A stretch of DNA of 57,517 nucleotides from Monosporascus cannonballus (lineage: Eukaryota > Ascomycota > Sordariomycetes > Xylariales), in NCBI GenBank assembly GCA_004154925.1, contig QJNS01000362.1, positions 1 to 57,517 of the forward strand, written 5' to 3'. Position numbers and translations under genes: made by a program. Of the stretch, positions 10,702 to 21,751 are shown piece by piece. The notes beneath the pieces are model-generated. The model was not told the DNA's origin and did not search any database. It saw only the letters and a list, made by a program, of their open reading frames with translations. Position 1 is the stretch's first letter; each line of letters starts with the position of its first letter.

Positions 10702-13593
10702 TCACATAACGCCTCCTCTATGATTCAAATGTGCGTCTTGGAACTGCTTCAACAATGTGACCACTCCCGGCTTATCCTCGACATCCGTGACCGCGCTGTT
10801 GTCTCTACTGAGTGGTTGATGCGGTGACCCTTCCCAGGTCGACTCCCCGAGACGCGCTACGCTCTCCTCGACATCGTCGTCTTCAGTAAGCCCCGTCGCT
10901 TGGCGCTGGAAAGTGCTCCTCGCCGTTGAGGTTTCCACCGATTCCTCGAGTATATCACCCTCGCCTTGGTACGGGCCTCGTTGTTGGCGAGCCCGCTGAG
11001 GGGTCCGGCCCGCTATTAGGGAAGCCGATGGTTGATGGTGGGGGTCAAGTAACATCGATGCCATTGGGGAAGGGACGACAGCTGCGCCAAACCTCGGCGT
11101 CCGTCCCGGTGGGGGGGCTCTGCTCCTAGGCCGCTCACTACGGCCTATCCGCGATGTCTTCATGTCGGCGGCTAAGGTTGGGGACATTAGGCCGGGGAAC
11201 GTGGGTGGAGGATGAAATTGGTGACGTCCAGCTGGTCCCAAGGTATGAGCGCCTGGTAGCCCACTCCTAGGATTATACACGTAGTTATCCAAGAACCCAT
11301 GCATCGAAGCCTGCATCTTGCCGTGCTTGGTGGAATAATAGTCCTCACGAGCATCGCCGGCTGGTGCCTTCTGTTGTTTCGTGTTGCGAGCGTCTTTCTG
11401 GAAGTCAAAGACGGCGAAGGAGCACACGTAGCCTAGACCGTCGACATGAATAGTGAATTCGCGGAAGAAGTCGACAATCTGCTCGCTGCATCTTGGAAGA
11501 CTGAAAAAGAGGATCAATGGCGTCACCAAGACGCCTAAGATCTCTTCCAGAAAGATGACAATTCGGACTTTGTATAGTTCAGCAAATTCGATCTTGACGT
11601 CGTAACTGTGGAGACGTCCCTTCCACTGGTCTGGCTGATAGTGTGTATATTCAATAACGTTCTGTATCGCGAACTCCGGGTCGAAGACATCGTTTTCTTC
11701 CGATATCATACCGCGAGCTACAGCCCATACCGTCGTCAGGAGCGCGACGAAAGCGAAAGCGTTCACGCCGGGAAATAGCTCGAAATCGACAAACATTTCG
11801 GGGTCGGAAAATCCAACAAGGGCTAGGACCGCAATGAGTGCTCCCGAGAAGAACTGGACCGTCCGGGCCGCCGACTCCGTCTTCTTTTTCGGAAACTGAT
11901 CAATGTAATGCTTTGCAAAAGGGTAAGACATGTTGAGGCGCTCCTCAAAGATATGGGGCAGCTCATTGAACTCTCTGAATTTCCACCTTGCGAGTGGAGT
12001 ATACTGCCTAGCGCCTATCGAAGAGGTATTGGTTTTGAACTCCTAAACGTCGGTAGGTAAGTATAAATGCCGCCAAGAATTTCCGCAGGATGTCCTACAT
12101 TGTAATACGTGAACACGAAATCGATCAGAAGGCCACATGCGACAAAAGGGGCGAAGATCAGGTTCATGACGGCAGCGAAAACGAATCTTGTCTTCATCTC
12201 CCGACTAAGCTGGCCCCGGTGGTCAGATCTAAGGACACGCTGGTGGACTTGGCCGCTCTCGTTGAATATGAGGTCCAGAACACCGAACTGGATAGTCCAC
12301 TCCAGCGACTTGGAGAACAGCTGTCTGTTGCGCAGGAATGGTATGGGAGCTGTCAGGTCAAGAATATCCTTGTTGAAGAGTGCGATGATGTAATTCTCTC
12401 TTCTCATGAGCCTGTTGGCAATATCGTGGGCATCGAGTCTCTCCTTGGAGTGACTGGCTACGTGTTGTCCAAGCTGTTTAGAGAGAAAACGCCGCTGTGA
12501 TGGTGTGATGTTGGTGGCGGTCTTGACGTTCTGGTCACGTAGCCCCGTAATCCTCGATACGACGTCTTGCCACGAAACAGTCTGCATGTCTTCGTCGGGT
12601 ATCTCCAACAGGTAGATGTAGAAATCCCGAATGTGAAGCAAACGAGGGATATCAAGAACCCATTGGATAGACTTCCAGACGAAGTAGAAACTACAGAGCC
12701 ATAGACTCAAATTCCATACTCCCCACATGTTCTTGGTGCATTGGGGGATCATTATTTCTGATAAACTCTTGCTCTCTCTGATCTTGCTAAAGTCTACGCA
12801 CTGCGTCAACAAAGTTAGGAGACTCGCCACGAAGACAACCTTCCTAGTAGGGCGTCAGCGCACGACACACTATGATGGCGCAGGGTATAGAGCAAGTAGT
12901 CGGTTAGACTTACAATAGGTGCAAGACTCGTTCGAGCAGAATGCACCAGATGCCGGCCCCGAGGTAATAATCATAAACATCCCTGATGAAGACGTCGAGA
13001 TTGGAGACATTAGCCCATCTGAACATTGCCTTGTCTCTGGGATTGCCGACGAATCGCGCTCTCGCAGTGGCCCCTCCACGATGCGGGTCAAGCGAAGGGC
13101 CAGCTTCTTCATCTTGATGCAATCTTTGATGTGCCTGTGTAGTCTCCCACTGCGACTGTATTCTTCGATTCGACGGACCGGGTACGGCGGGGTGTCTGGA
13201 AGGTTGGGGGCCAGTTCTTCGAGGGTTGGTTTTAGTGGCCGCGGTACCTGGGCCCTCGACTAGGAGAGAGGCTGGGACATCATTATCGCCATCATCATCT
13301 GGAGAGAGCCATCTGGAAGCCGTAACGTGCCTACCCGAGGGAGGTATCACACGGGGGGCTCCTCTTGTCGTGGCATCGGGACTTTTAGTTGAGATCCGAC
13401 TGTCCTCTAGGACAAGCCCCTGGGCGCGTTCGAGGTCGTCGTCGCCAAACTGATGAGTGAGGTTCTCTTCGTCCTGGAGAAGACCCAGCCTGTCTTGTTC
13501 GGTATCGGGGTCTTGGTCGTTTCTGACTTGATCGTACCAGGGCAACTGGTCGCCTGAGGAGGGGACGAGGCGCGAGAAGATGTTCCGGGCCAT
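10702..13593 (-). CDS. ATG9: Autophagy-related protein 9, lipid scramblase
   Basis: Multispanning membrane protein carried on Golgi-derived vesicles that seed the phagophore. Atg9 scrambles lipids between leaflets and works with Atg2. Three exons give 920 residues: 13593-12914, 12843-12074 and 12014-10702. The N-terminus is long, acidic and disordered. The Atg9 core follows, with the conserved RRENYIIALFNKDILDL, FLRNRQLFSKSLEW, QYTPLARWKFREFNEL and MSYPFAKHYIDQFP blocks and hydrophobic spans between them. The C-terminal third (after HGFLDNYV) is Ser/Pro-rich and disordered. Intron 1 is a normal GT-AG. Intron 2 (12073-12015, 59 nt) ends in TAG but begins GCGGCA, and no GT donor nearby restores the ILG-ARQYTPLA join expected for the family. 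If retained, a stop follows within 19 codons and the C-terminal half is lost. Confidence 0.93.
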
Positions 13594-14415
13594 GATGGTG
13601 ATGAATCGGTCAATATCGCCAACTAAATTCTTGAAGGTGATAACGGTAAGGGAATCAAGTCATGGTTCGGCAACATGACATGCTATTGATGGAAGACAGG
13701 GCAGAGCCCAGTCACGAGGCTCGCATGTATGGAAAGATGGAGAGCAAACGCGATGGGATTAAGTTAGTACTTATTAGTCTAAGCGCCTGGTAGATAAATG
13801 GAAGGTTCAAAAGGCCAATAAAGGGCGAAGCTCTCCCAAGCCGGGTCACGAGGTGTGAGAACCCTAAGGTTTATTATATTCCCTTAGTATGTCTCAAGAT
13901 GATTCATGATAATAGTGGTTGGTCAGGCGGACTGAATGGTCGACAACCAGGGCTGCTTTACTATGATTGACCTATAGACAAAGATAAACTGATAACGGGC
14001 GATAACGAGGCCCTGACGTTAATGAGCACCCAACTAGAAGGCGGCTAAAGCTGACTGCACGCGGCGGTTTCTAGGCGCGTGCCTTCGTCATACCTGTAGG
14101 TGCCATGGCAGGGCAACAGGGGGGGACGGAAACCTAGAGGGACCGGGGACCACAAGCGCAGGTGGTGGCTGTGGGGCTACATGTACTGCTACCTAATGTA
14201 GCTGGAGGTGACTGGCAACTCTATCTTATCTATGTACCTTGTTACTTATATGGACTTTGTCAGCCACACCAAGCTGGCTTAGCCACGTAACTGCTTCATC
14301 CATAACAGCCCCAAGTGAAGTAAATGATGAGTTACTGAAGCTGGAACATTGCCGTTGCGCAGGATGAGGCGCCTTAGGATAGGGAGATAAGGCAAGATTA
14401 CTTCGTCAAGCAGGC
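13594..14415. promoter_or_regulatory. Divergent promoter region ATG9 / COG6
   Basis: About 820 bp separate the start codons of ATG9 (minus) and COG6 (plus), with no ORF worth calling. The two genes probably share or abut promoters here. No specific operator was recognised. Confidence 0.5.
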
Positions 14416-16551
14416 ATGAAGATGGCCGCCGACGGGATTGGTCCAATTGCGCTCCCATCAAGGGATCGTATGTCCCCTGGACCGCCATCACCTGGGACAC
14501 CTTTAACCCCAGGCTACGGCGCCAGAACTGCAAGCCCGCTTTCGACGAAGTTGACTTCGGTTCTCTCGACCTCGTACGTCGACTCTGAGTTTCGAGAGGC
14601 TCTAGCCCTGCTGGATGAGCGCGGGGTGACCAACAGCGCAGAAACACGACGACGTCTACGGCTGGATGTACAGAAGGAGGTCATTGACAGTAATGGAGAG
14701 ATCATCGCTGAGTTTGGCCGAGTCGCTGAACAGCTGAAGAGAATCGGCGCCACTATCGACAAGCTCAACAAGAACTATCAGGAGATGAAGAGTCACGTTA
14801 CGGCAGCCCATGAAGCCACATCGTCCACACTCGGGGAGGCCAACGCCCTCATGACTCAACGGCGGAATGTCGAGACGAAGCAGCAGCTTCTCAAAGCTTT
14901 CCACGAGCATTTCGTTCTTTCGGATGATGAGGTTACTTCTTTAACGTCGACGGCTGAGCCTGTCGATGATCGCTTCTTTGCTGCACTCTCTAAGGCGAAG
15001 CTCATCAGGAAGGACTGTGAAATCCTCCTGGGATTCGAGAACCAAACATTGGGTCTTGATGTAATGGAGCAGACTTCCAAGAATCTGAATCTCGCCTTCC
15101 AGAAACTCTATCGCTGGATTCAGAAGGAATTCAAAACACTCAATCTGGAGAACCCTCAGATCAACTCCTCTGTCCGCCGGGCCCTCCGTGTACTGGCCGA
15201 GCGGCCCTCCCTTTTCCAGAATTGCCTCGACTTCTTTGCCGAAGCCCGGGAACACATACTATCAGGCTCTTTCTATCTCGCGTTAACTGGCACGTCGGCT
15301 TCTGGTACTAAGGACCATTCGGTCAAGCCTATCGAGCTGGCAGCTCACGATCCCCTACGATACGTTGGTGACATGCTTGCGTGGACACACTCGGCCACGG
15401 TTAGCGAACGGGAGGCCCTCGAGGTCCTCTTCGTATCTGACGGGAACGAGATTTCCAGAGGCATGCAAGAGGGACGCGAAAACGAACCGTGGCAGTTGAT
15501 GGTCGATGACGCTGGCGAGCCCTTTGAATTTGATGCCACAAGAGCCCTCAACGACCTTGTCGACAGGGATTTAAGCGGGGTTGCACGAATACTAAGGCAA
15601 AGGGTCGAGCAGGTCATCCAGACCAACGAGGAGACGATACTCGCATATAAACTAGCAAACCTCCTCAACTTCTACCGGTTGACATTCTCGAAACTGCTTG
15701 GCGACCATTCCGTCCTCCTGGAAGGGGTCGCCCACCTTGAATTAGAAGCACTTCGTCAGTTCCGCTCCTTGATGCGGGACCATATCGCGACACTCCAGGG
15801 TGAATTCCAACACCCCACCTCGGATCTCGGACCCCCAGACTTCTTCCAAGATGCCCTCGAGCAGCTGACGGCCATCATGAAGACATACGAGACTTCGATC
15901 TCATCCACAGACGATCGTGAAGCAGATTTCCAGCCTATCATGGCTGAGTCTTTTGACCCGTTCCTGTCTGGCTGTGAGTACATGTCAAAGAACATGGGCG
16001 AGCCTTCCGGTTCCATCTTCCTCATCAACTGCCTGCTCGCCGCCAAGGCCGCTATCTCGCCGTTCGATTTCGGTCAGCAGCGCGTAAAGCAGCTGCAATC
16101 GTCCATCGACGAACACACTCGGAAGCTCGTCGAGAGCCAGTACTCATTCTTCCGGACCGAATCAGCGCTAGAGCCGCTACTTACAGCTCTCGGACCACTC
16201 CGGGAAAACAACAAAGAGGACATCATCAAGATGCGGCAGCTCGAGGCGCTGCGGCCCGAGGCGCTGACGGCCGCCAGCCAGGACCTCGACAACTTCCTGC
16301 CTTCGGCCGTCATGGACGCCATGGAGAACGTGAAGCACCTGCAGGACGCTAGGCTGGCCAGGGAGATCACGGAGGATGCCGCCGACAGGTTCTGCGCGGA
16401 CTTCGAGCACGTCGAGGAGATGCTCGTCTTCGCGGATGAGATGGCCGCCGAGCAACAAGGCGGCTCGGGGGATGGGATCCGTGATGAGGTGCCCAGCTTT
16501 AGGACCCTGTTCCCGAGGACCACCGGGGAGATCAGAGTTCTCCTGTCTTGA
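14416..16551 (+). CDS. COG6: Conserved oligomeric Golgi complex subunit 6
   Basis: Subunit of lobe B of the COG tether, which captures vesicles recycling within the Golgi. A single uninterrupted frame of 711 residues. A Pro/Ser-rich leader (about residues 1-40) is followed by [22 protein letters not shown] and a helical coiled-coil region (about 70-150), then the large alpha-helical COG6 body with [18 protein letters not shown] and the conserved end FPRTT-EIRVLLS. Length matches fungal Cog6. A second ATG two codons in (14422) is an equally possible start. It is divergent from ATG9, another gene of membrane traffic. Its 3' end faces the next gene across about 1 kb. Confidence 0.93.
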   Translation: MKMAADGIGPIALPSRDRMSPGPPSPGTPLTPGYGARTASPLSTKLTSVLSTSYVDSEFREALALLDERGVTNSAETRRRLRLDVQKEVIDSNGEIIAEFGRVAEQLKRIGATIDKLNKNYQEMKSHVTAAHEATSSTLGEANALMTQRRNVETKQQLLKAFHEHFVLSDDEVTSLTSTAEPVDDRFFAALSKAKLIRKDCEILLGFENQTLGLDVMEQTSKNLNLAFQKLYRWIQKEFKTLNLENPQINSSVRRALRVLAERPSLFQNCLDFFAEAREHILSGSFYLALTGTSASGTKDHSVKPIELAAHDPLRYVGDMLAWTHSATVSEREALEVLFVSDGNEISRGMQEGRENEPWQLMVDDAGEPFEFDATRALNDLVDRDLSGVARILRQRVEQVIQTNEETILAYKLANLLNFYRLTFSKLLGDHSVLLEGVAHLELEALRQFRSLMRDHIATLQGEFQHPTSDLGPPDFFQDALEQLTAIMKTYETSISSTDDREADFQPIMAESFDPFLSGCEYMSKNMGEPSGSIFLINCLLAAKAAISPFDFGQQRVKQLQSSIDEHTRKLVESQYSFFRTESALEPLLTALGPLRENNKEDIIKMRQLEALRPEALTAASQDLDNFLPSAVMDAMENVKHLQDARLAREITEDAADRFCADFEHVEEMLVFADEMAAEQQGGSGDGIRDEVPSFRTLFPRTTGEIRVLLS

Positions 16552-17616
16552 GGTGCACGGAGCTGTTGGGATAAAATTGAAAGCCTTTTAAGGTGGCTTC
16601 CATCATTACATCCCGTGGTAAGGAGAGGGTTGCAGGGGCAATCGCTGTGCCCCAATGAGACAGCGCCTCTAAAGCTAAAACAATGTATATCTTTGTCCTC
16701 ATTTGCCCCGCCATATACTTGGTCGTTCGACGCCTCTAACACACAGTTACCACTTTTGTCGTCTAGCTACTCACAAGTTATGCTCTTCGTCAACCTACAG
16801 ACCTTACCCTCGTCTATGATCCACTTCCATTCCTCATTCCTAGATCGTTTATTCCCTGTCAATCTGACCAACACCTCCAAAGTAGCTCGATACCACATCA
16901 TGCTCCAACTCTGGTTCCATGCTCCGCTCTCTGCCAGCTCCTGGGCAAATAAGAAAAGAGCACGTGAATGTTTCGGCTAAAGAGACAGGGGCGTCTCGGG
17001 AGTGTCTGTGGATAATTGCGAGCATCTTGTTACTCCTCATTCCTGTGGGGTGCGAAGACCTCCGTAAGGCAAACCACGAGGTCCTTGTTGACCACGGCCC
17101 CCTTCTGCGAAGTTTTCTGCCGTACCAGATAAAGCTCAAAAGTGTGTGTGAGACTTCACCGGGGCCTGGAGAGCGTTGTACGAAGAGTGATGGATTTCCG
17201 GCTCTCTTCATGATTGACGCTGGCCTATAGGCACCCCGGTAGTTTCCCAAAAAGCAGTAAACAGTAACAAGAACTCTGGTAGTATACAGTCAAAACCCCA
17301 GAGCTCTTTCTACTGTACAAGACAATAACTAGGCACCCCAAATGTCGGGACCTAGGTAGGTTCCTCGTCTCGATCACGCCAAATTACTGTCCAATTTTTC
17401 GAAACTCTATACCCTACCAAATCTTTCAAATCTCCGAAATGTGACGTGGACCGGGTCCTTGAAAGTAATTAACCCAACGCATCCCAATCCAATCGAGCGC
17501 ATAGCAGACCTAGCACACCGCTGCAGGGCTATCCGGCCGCGACCCCGATCTTGATCTAAATCTACTATCGTGTGGCACGGCAAGCCCACAAGCCTGAGTG
17601 CGACCTGCTTGCTCAT
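16552..17616. other. Convergent intergenic region
   Basis: Lies between the 3' ends of COG6 and the unnamed gene at 17617. No gene recognised; frames here have no family features. Confidence 0.6.
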
Positions 17617-19933
17617 TCAAACACCCTCCATAGCGACGTCCTCAGCTCCCTTCGGCTCGTCTTCCTTCCGCATCAACCACGCCATGACACCCCAGAGCTG
17701 GCGCATGGCCTCGAGCCTGTCCTCGACGAGGAAGAGATCGAACCACCTGCTGCGCCAAACCTGGAGCTCGCCCCAGCTCCTCTTCTTCTTCTCCTCCCCC
17801 TTCCCGTCCTCGGCCTCGGGGGCGCCGCCGAGGACCTCGAGCAGCCGGTCCGGGACGCGCGCGCGCAGGATGCAGAAGTGGTGGAATAGGCTGCTGAAGA
17901 CGAAAACGTCGTCGTAGTCAGCACCGCGGACGCGGCCGATGGCCTCGTATCGCGCCTTGCGGTCCCAGTTGGATGCGGGGGGGCGCACCATGCGGTAGTG
18001 GTCGTAGATGCTGGGGGCCTTGCGCTGCCTCTTGCTCGCGGGCTGGCCGCGCATGGCGAGGACGGCACCGGACGGGCGTACGAGCCCGCCCGGAAGGGGC
18101 GTCTTTGTCGCCGTGAGTGAGTGGCTGGAGACTCTCGGATCCTTAGTGCTTGGCCCGGACTCCGAACCGCTGCCGGCGGCCGCCGGGGTGGAGTCTTTGG
18201 AGTCTTTGTCGAGGGCATGGTGGTCCGCGGCTTCGATCTCGCGCCCGATGGCCCCGCCTTCGCCGCCGCCCCAGCGCTTGGTCGTGGCCCACCACTTGTC
18301 CTCGCCGAAACGGTGCTCTGCCTTACCTTGGCGCGCGCGCAGCTGCGCCGTCGTCAGGGCGGCGATCAGCTCGCGCCCGAGGTCGATGTTCGAGTCTATA
18401 GGCGAGGAGAACTGGGTGGTGTTGCGGGCCGACACCGCGGCAAGTGGGCCCTCGATGACGCCGGCGCGGGCGGCGTCGCGGGCTGTGGGGAGGCGGTTCA
18501 CGAAGACGCATCCCGATGGAAAGTAGGTGGCCAGACGTGGTGGCGGTTGCGAATGCGGTTTAGACTGTCTTGATTCTGATTTTAATGGGGCTGCGAGCAA
18601 GTGCAGACGAGGCTCAACTCGAGGTGGGACTATATTGCAGCCGAAGTCGTAAGATACTAATTTGACGAAGGCGGCAACTAGGTTATGCCGGTACTCAGGA
18701 GGCATCTCAGAGCCTGGCTGCGTACGGTATGTTACACGTTCGGGCGCCTCAGACTTTGTGTCCAACTTTGGCTGAGAGCGGGCATTCGATTCCGTCGCAC
18801 TACTGACATTGGCAGCGCCGGCTTGTTCAAGGCCAGTGCCCATGGAAGATGGCCCTGAAGGCAGCGGCGGGGCCGGCACATTTTCGGCTGTCTGAGATCC
18901 ATCATCACCCTCAGCAGGCGGTGGTAACGAGGTGTCATCCCAGAAGCCGGCCATTAGCTCCATCTGTTTGAAGAATTCATAACAATTCCCGAGTCGTACC
19001 GGTAGCTTTCCCATTTCCGGCTTCATACGTTTTACCGTGCGAAAGGCAGCTTGGTTTGGTACAGAGAGCTCATTTCGACGTTCCACGTAGACTCTGGCTT
19101 CCGGGGATATATTTCCATTTGACATTGGCCGCCTGAAGGTTGGGTCCCTCTCCCGGGCTTGATCGATGGTTATATCATCCCAACCAGAAGCCGAAGGGAG
19201 ATATGACGGGTCGGGAAGCAGATCCTCCGCCGGAGTATCGACGTGCACATGAACACCGAGTGCGGCAAAGTGCAACTCATTCAGGGCGGGCGGACGATGG
19301 AGAGTCTGCAAGAAGCGGACAAGGGACGACTCTGAATGGTCATCCAGGGATTGCAATTTCCTCACCGTTGGATCTGTGTCTCGAGATGTTGCTGGGGCAC
19401 CCTGTGGTAACTTGACTGGAGTTGGAGGCGGAACATCTTTTGGTGGTGGGCCGACCTGTGCGGACTGGACTATAGATTAAACATGAGATGAAGTCAAATG
19501 AATACGGAGCGTATGGCAGAGCGGAAGGTGGGCACATCGACATGGATGAATAACGGCCTTTGTGTAGGCTTGTCGATCAGTCTGTTTGGAAACAAGACCA
19601 CTTATACAAGACGACCTGTGGGAATATAGCAGATGCCCACGAAACTCGCCTGCCAACTGAGTAAGGCTGGAGGAACAATATGACCGGAAGACTAATACTA
19701 GTCCAATGTCATGTCCAGTAGAAGGTAGCGCAGTTGTTTGATGGGGAAGAAGGAAGTCTATACTGGGTTGTACTTGGTGATAGTCGCACTTGCATCACCA
19801 ACCTAAGACAGCCAACCCTCTCCCGCTTTCGAAATCCAATTACAACGAGCGTAGATATGAGGTAGGTAGGTAGGTAGGTATGGATCGGGGCAATTAGGTC
19901 CAACTTACTCAGATTTGCTAGTCCACCGAACAT
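17617..19933 (-). CDS. Conserved-looking fungal protein of unknown function
   Basis: Proposed two-exon gene of 625 residues: a tiny first exon (19933-19909, beginning MFGGLAN) and a second at 19469-17617. The intron is 439 nt (GTAAGT ... CTATAG), and the frame closes. If the first exon is wrong, a later start at 19365 in the same frame remains. Two blocks look ordered: an N-terminal part (roughly residues 40-220, with KLPVRLGNCYEFFKQMELM and GFWDDTS) and a C-terminal part (roughly 500-600, with YDHYRMVRPPASNWDRKARY and VFVFSSLFHHFCILRARVPDRLLEVL). Between them is a long low-complexity linker. No signal peptide, membrane span or catalytic motif is seen. The high-GC second exon makes several long shadow frames on the other strand. 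Function unknown. Confidence 0.7.
19859..19880. repeat. (GGTA)n short tandem repeat
   Basis: Five GGTA-type units inside the proposed long first intron of the unnamed gene. Confidence 0.8.
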
Positions 19934-21751
19934 GGTGTCCGATCCCTACCCGGACTACAAGTCAAGTGACGTCAAGTGACCGATGTTGACTACGACGCCC
20001 TCCTCAGGAGTCTTCTTCTGCTTGGCCCCTCCTGATGACGGACGTCCAATGTCCCCCGCAATGATTTGGATATGACCGCAAGTATAAGCCAGCCGCCAGT
20101 GGTTCTGGTTGAAGCAAATCAAGGTAATACGCGTAGTTAAGCTTGATATTCCAAAATATTGGGGTACGATATAATGCGACTGGTGTAACCTGAGAGACGG
20201 GGTGTGGTAGTTGGGAATCTAGTGAACCTAACTTGAACGAACCCGTGTGTTGGAAGCTGGCGTTCCCTACCTAGTTTCGGGTGGTTGGTGGTCTGAGACT
20301 TCTAGTCTCTAGGAGTTGGGGGGGGGGGCCGTGGTCGGGCCCCCATCGTTCCCGTCCCGTCTGACTCCACTATTGGTTGTCTGGGTAAGCTTAACCACGT
20401 GTCTCTCCAACATTTTCCTTTTATGTTTGCACCGTATCGAGATTTATACTTCTGGGAATGATGCCACTGTGCCACCAGGATATAACCCGTCTGGTATTCT
20501 GTAGTTGCACACCGCCGACTATAGACGAGCCATTCGAGCCTTCTGGCGATAGGTCCCAACCCGGCGGTACGATATTTGACAATCCTGGGGCGACGGGCTA
20601 TCATGGCCCTGCTTGACCTGCGGTGCCTCGGCTTATCACAGAAGTTATGCTGATCACCAACGCTACAAACTGTAATTCCCTATCAAGCTAACATCAGGAT
20701 GAGATTTAGTCGACTCTCGTCCGCGGCCGGATCTGACATAATTGCCGCGCTTGCAAACTACTAACATAGAAAAAACTACTCAGTAGGGCGTGTCATAGTC
20801 CACATCAGCCGACGCAAACCATTTCCCCCCTCCTTTTCTTTAAAAGTTGAGCTTCACATACCATCAATTATGGAGAGAAAGTGCTTTGAACAGAGTTTGA
20901 TGACAACCCTTAGCTACTCACAAGGGTGAACAGATATCATGTCATGGATGGCAGGCACCTTCAGTGGCTAGGGCCACAGTGATGATTCGAAACTTCTTTC
21001 CAGAAGCAACAATGGGGGCAGAGCATCTCGCAGCGTGCCGAACTCCGACGATGAAAACCGATCGTCGGCGATCCTGTCGTTGAGCTTAATGAGAACCTCC
21101 TCTATCTATAATCAGAGTCATGCGGCCATGGCCGGGCCAACATCCGCGCGGTTGAGGGGCATGCTTGCTTCAGGTTTGTTACAGGACAAGGGGTCCGCCT
21201 GAGGTGAAACGTCCCCCCCCGCTATCGTACCAGAAATGAGGCTCCCAGTCTCTTTATTGAGTGCTAAAGTTCGCCTTGTTCCACGCCGTCGAATGAGGGA
21301 TAGAAAGTTTCATTAATGCGGCAACGAGCGAGGTCTTTGTCAAACTCTTGACATCATCGGGCCATACTAGTGCATTACTTGGCTGAGTATTATTATGTTT
21401 GCCGTGCAAGTTTGTGGTTAGTTCCTATCATCTCGTCGTAGAACCCTCTTGGCGGTGTTCCAATCTCTCCTGCTCCTGTGTTCGACACTTTCTCACTTCT
21501 GGTGTAGTGTGTGTGTGTTCCTACCAGCACAATGTTCGCCCATACTTGGAGCCAAGGTATTTCTCATATCTTCTTCTGAATCGGTTTCAATTCATGATTG
21601 CATCGCAAATGTAGACGGCCAGGACGGCCATTTGCTTCTCTTTCCCGTCAAGCTTCTTTTCGCTTCGTTGTAGTCGCTCGATGCGACGACCCCCTTTTCT
21701 TATAATTCGCGTGGCTGGAATCGCTTCGTTTCTTTCGACCACCCCGTAGTC
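19934..21751. promoter_or_regulatory. Divergent intergenic region
   Basis: About 1.8 kb between the starts of the unnamed gene (minus) and the membrane protein gene (plus). No ORF or named motif is supportable. Pyrimidine-rich tracts just upstream of 21752 fit a fungal 5' UTR. Confidence 0.4.

Noticed and set aside
17673..18573. Several long frames on both strands (172, 150 and 181 codons)
   Set aside because: Shadows of the unnamed minus-strand gene in GC-rich sequence.
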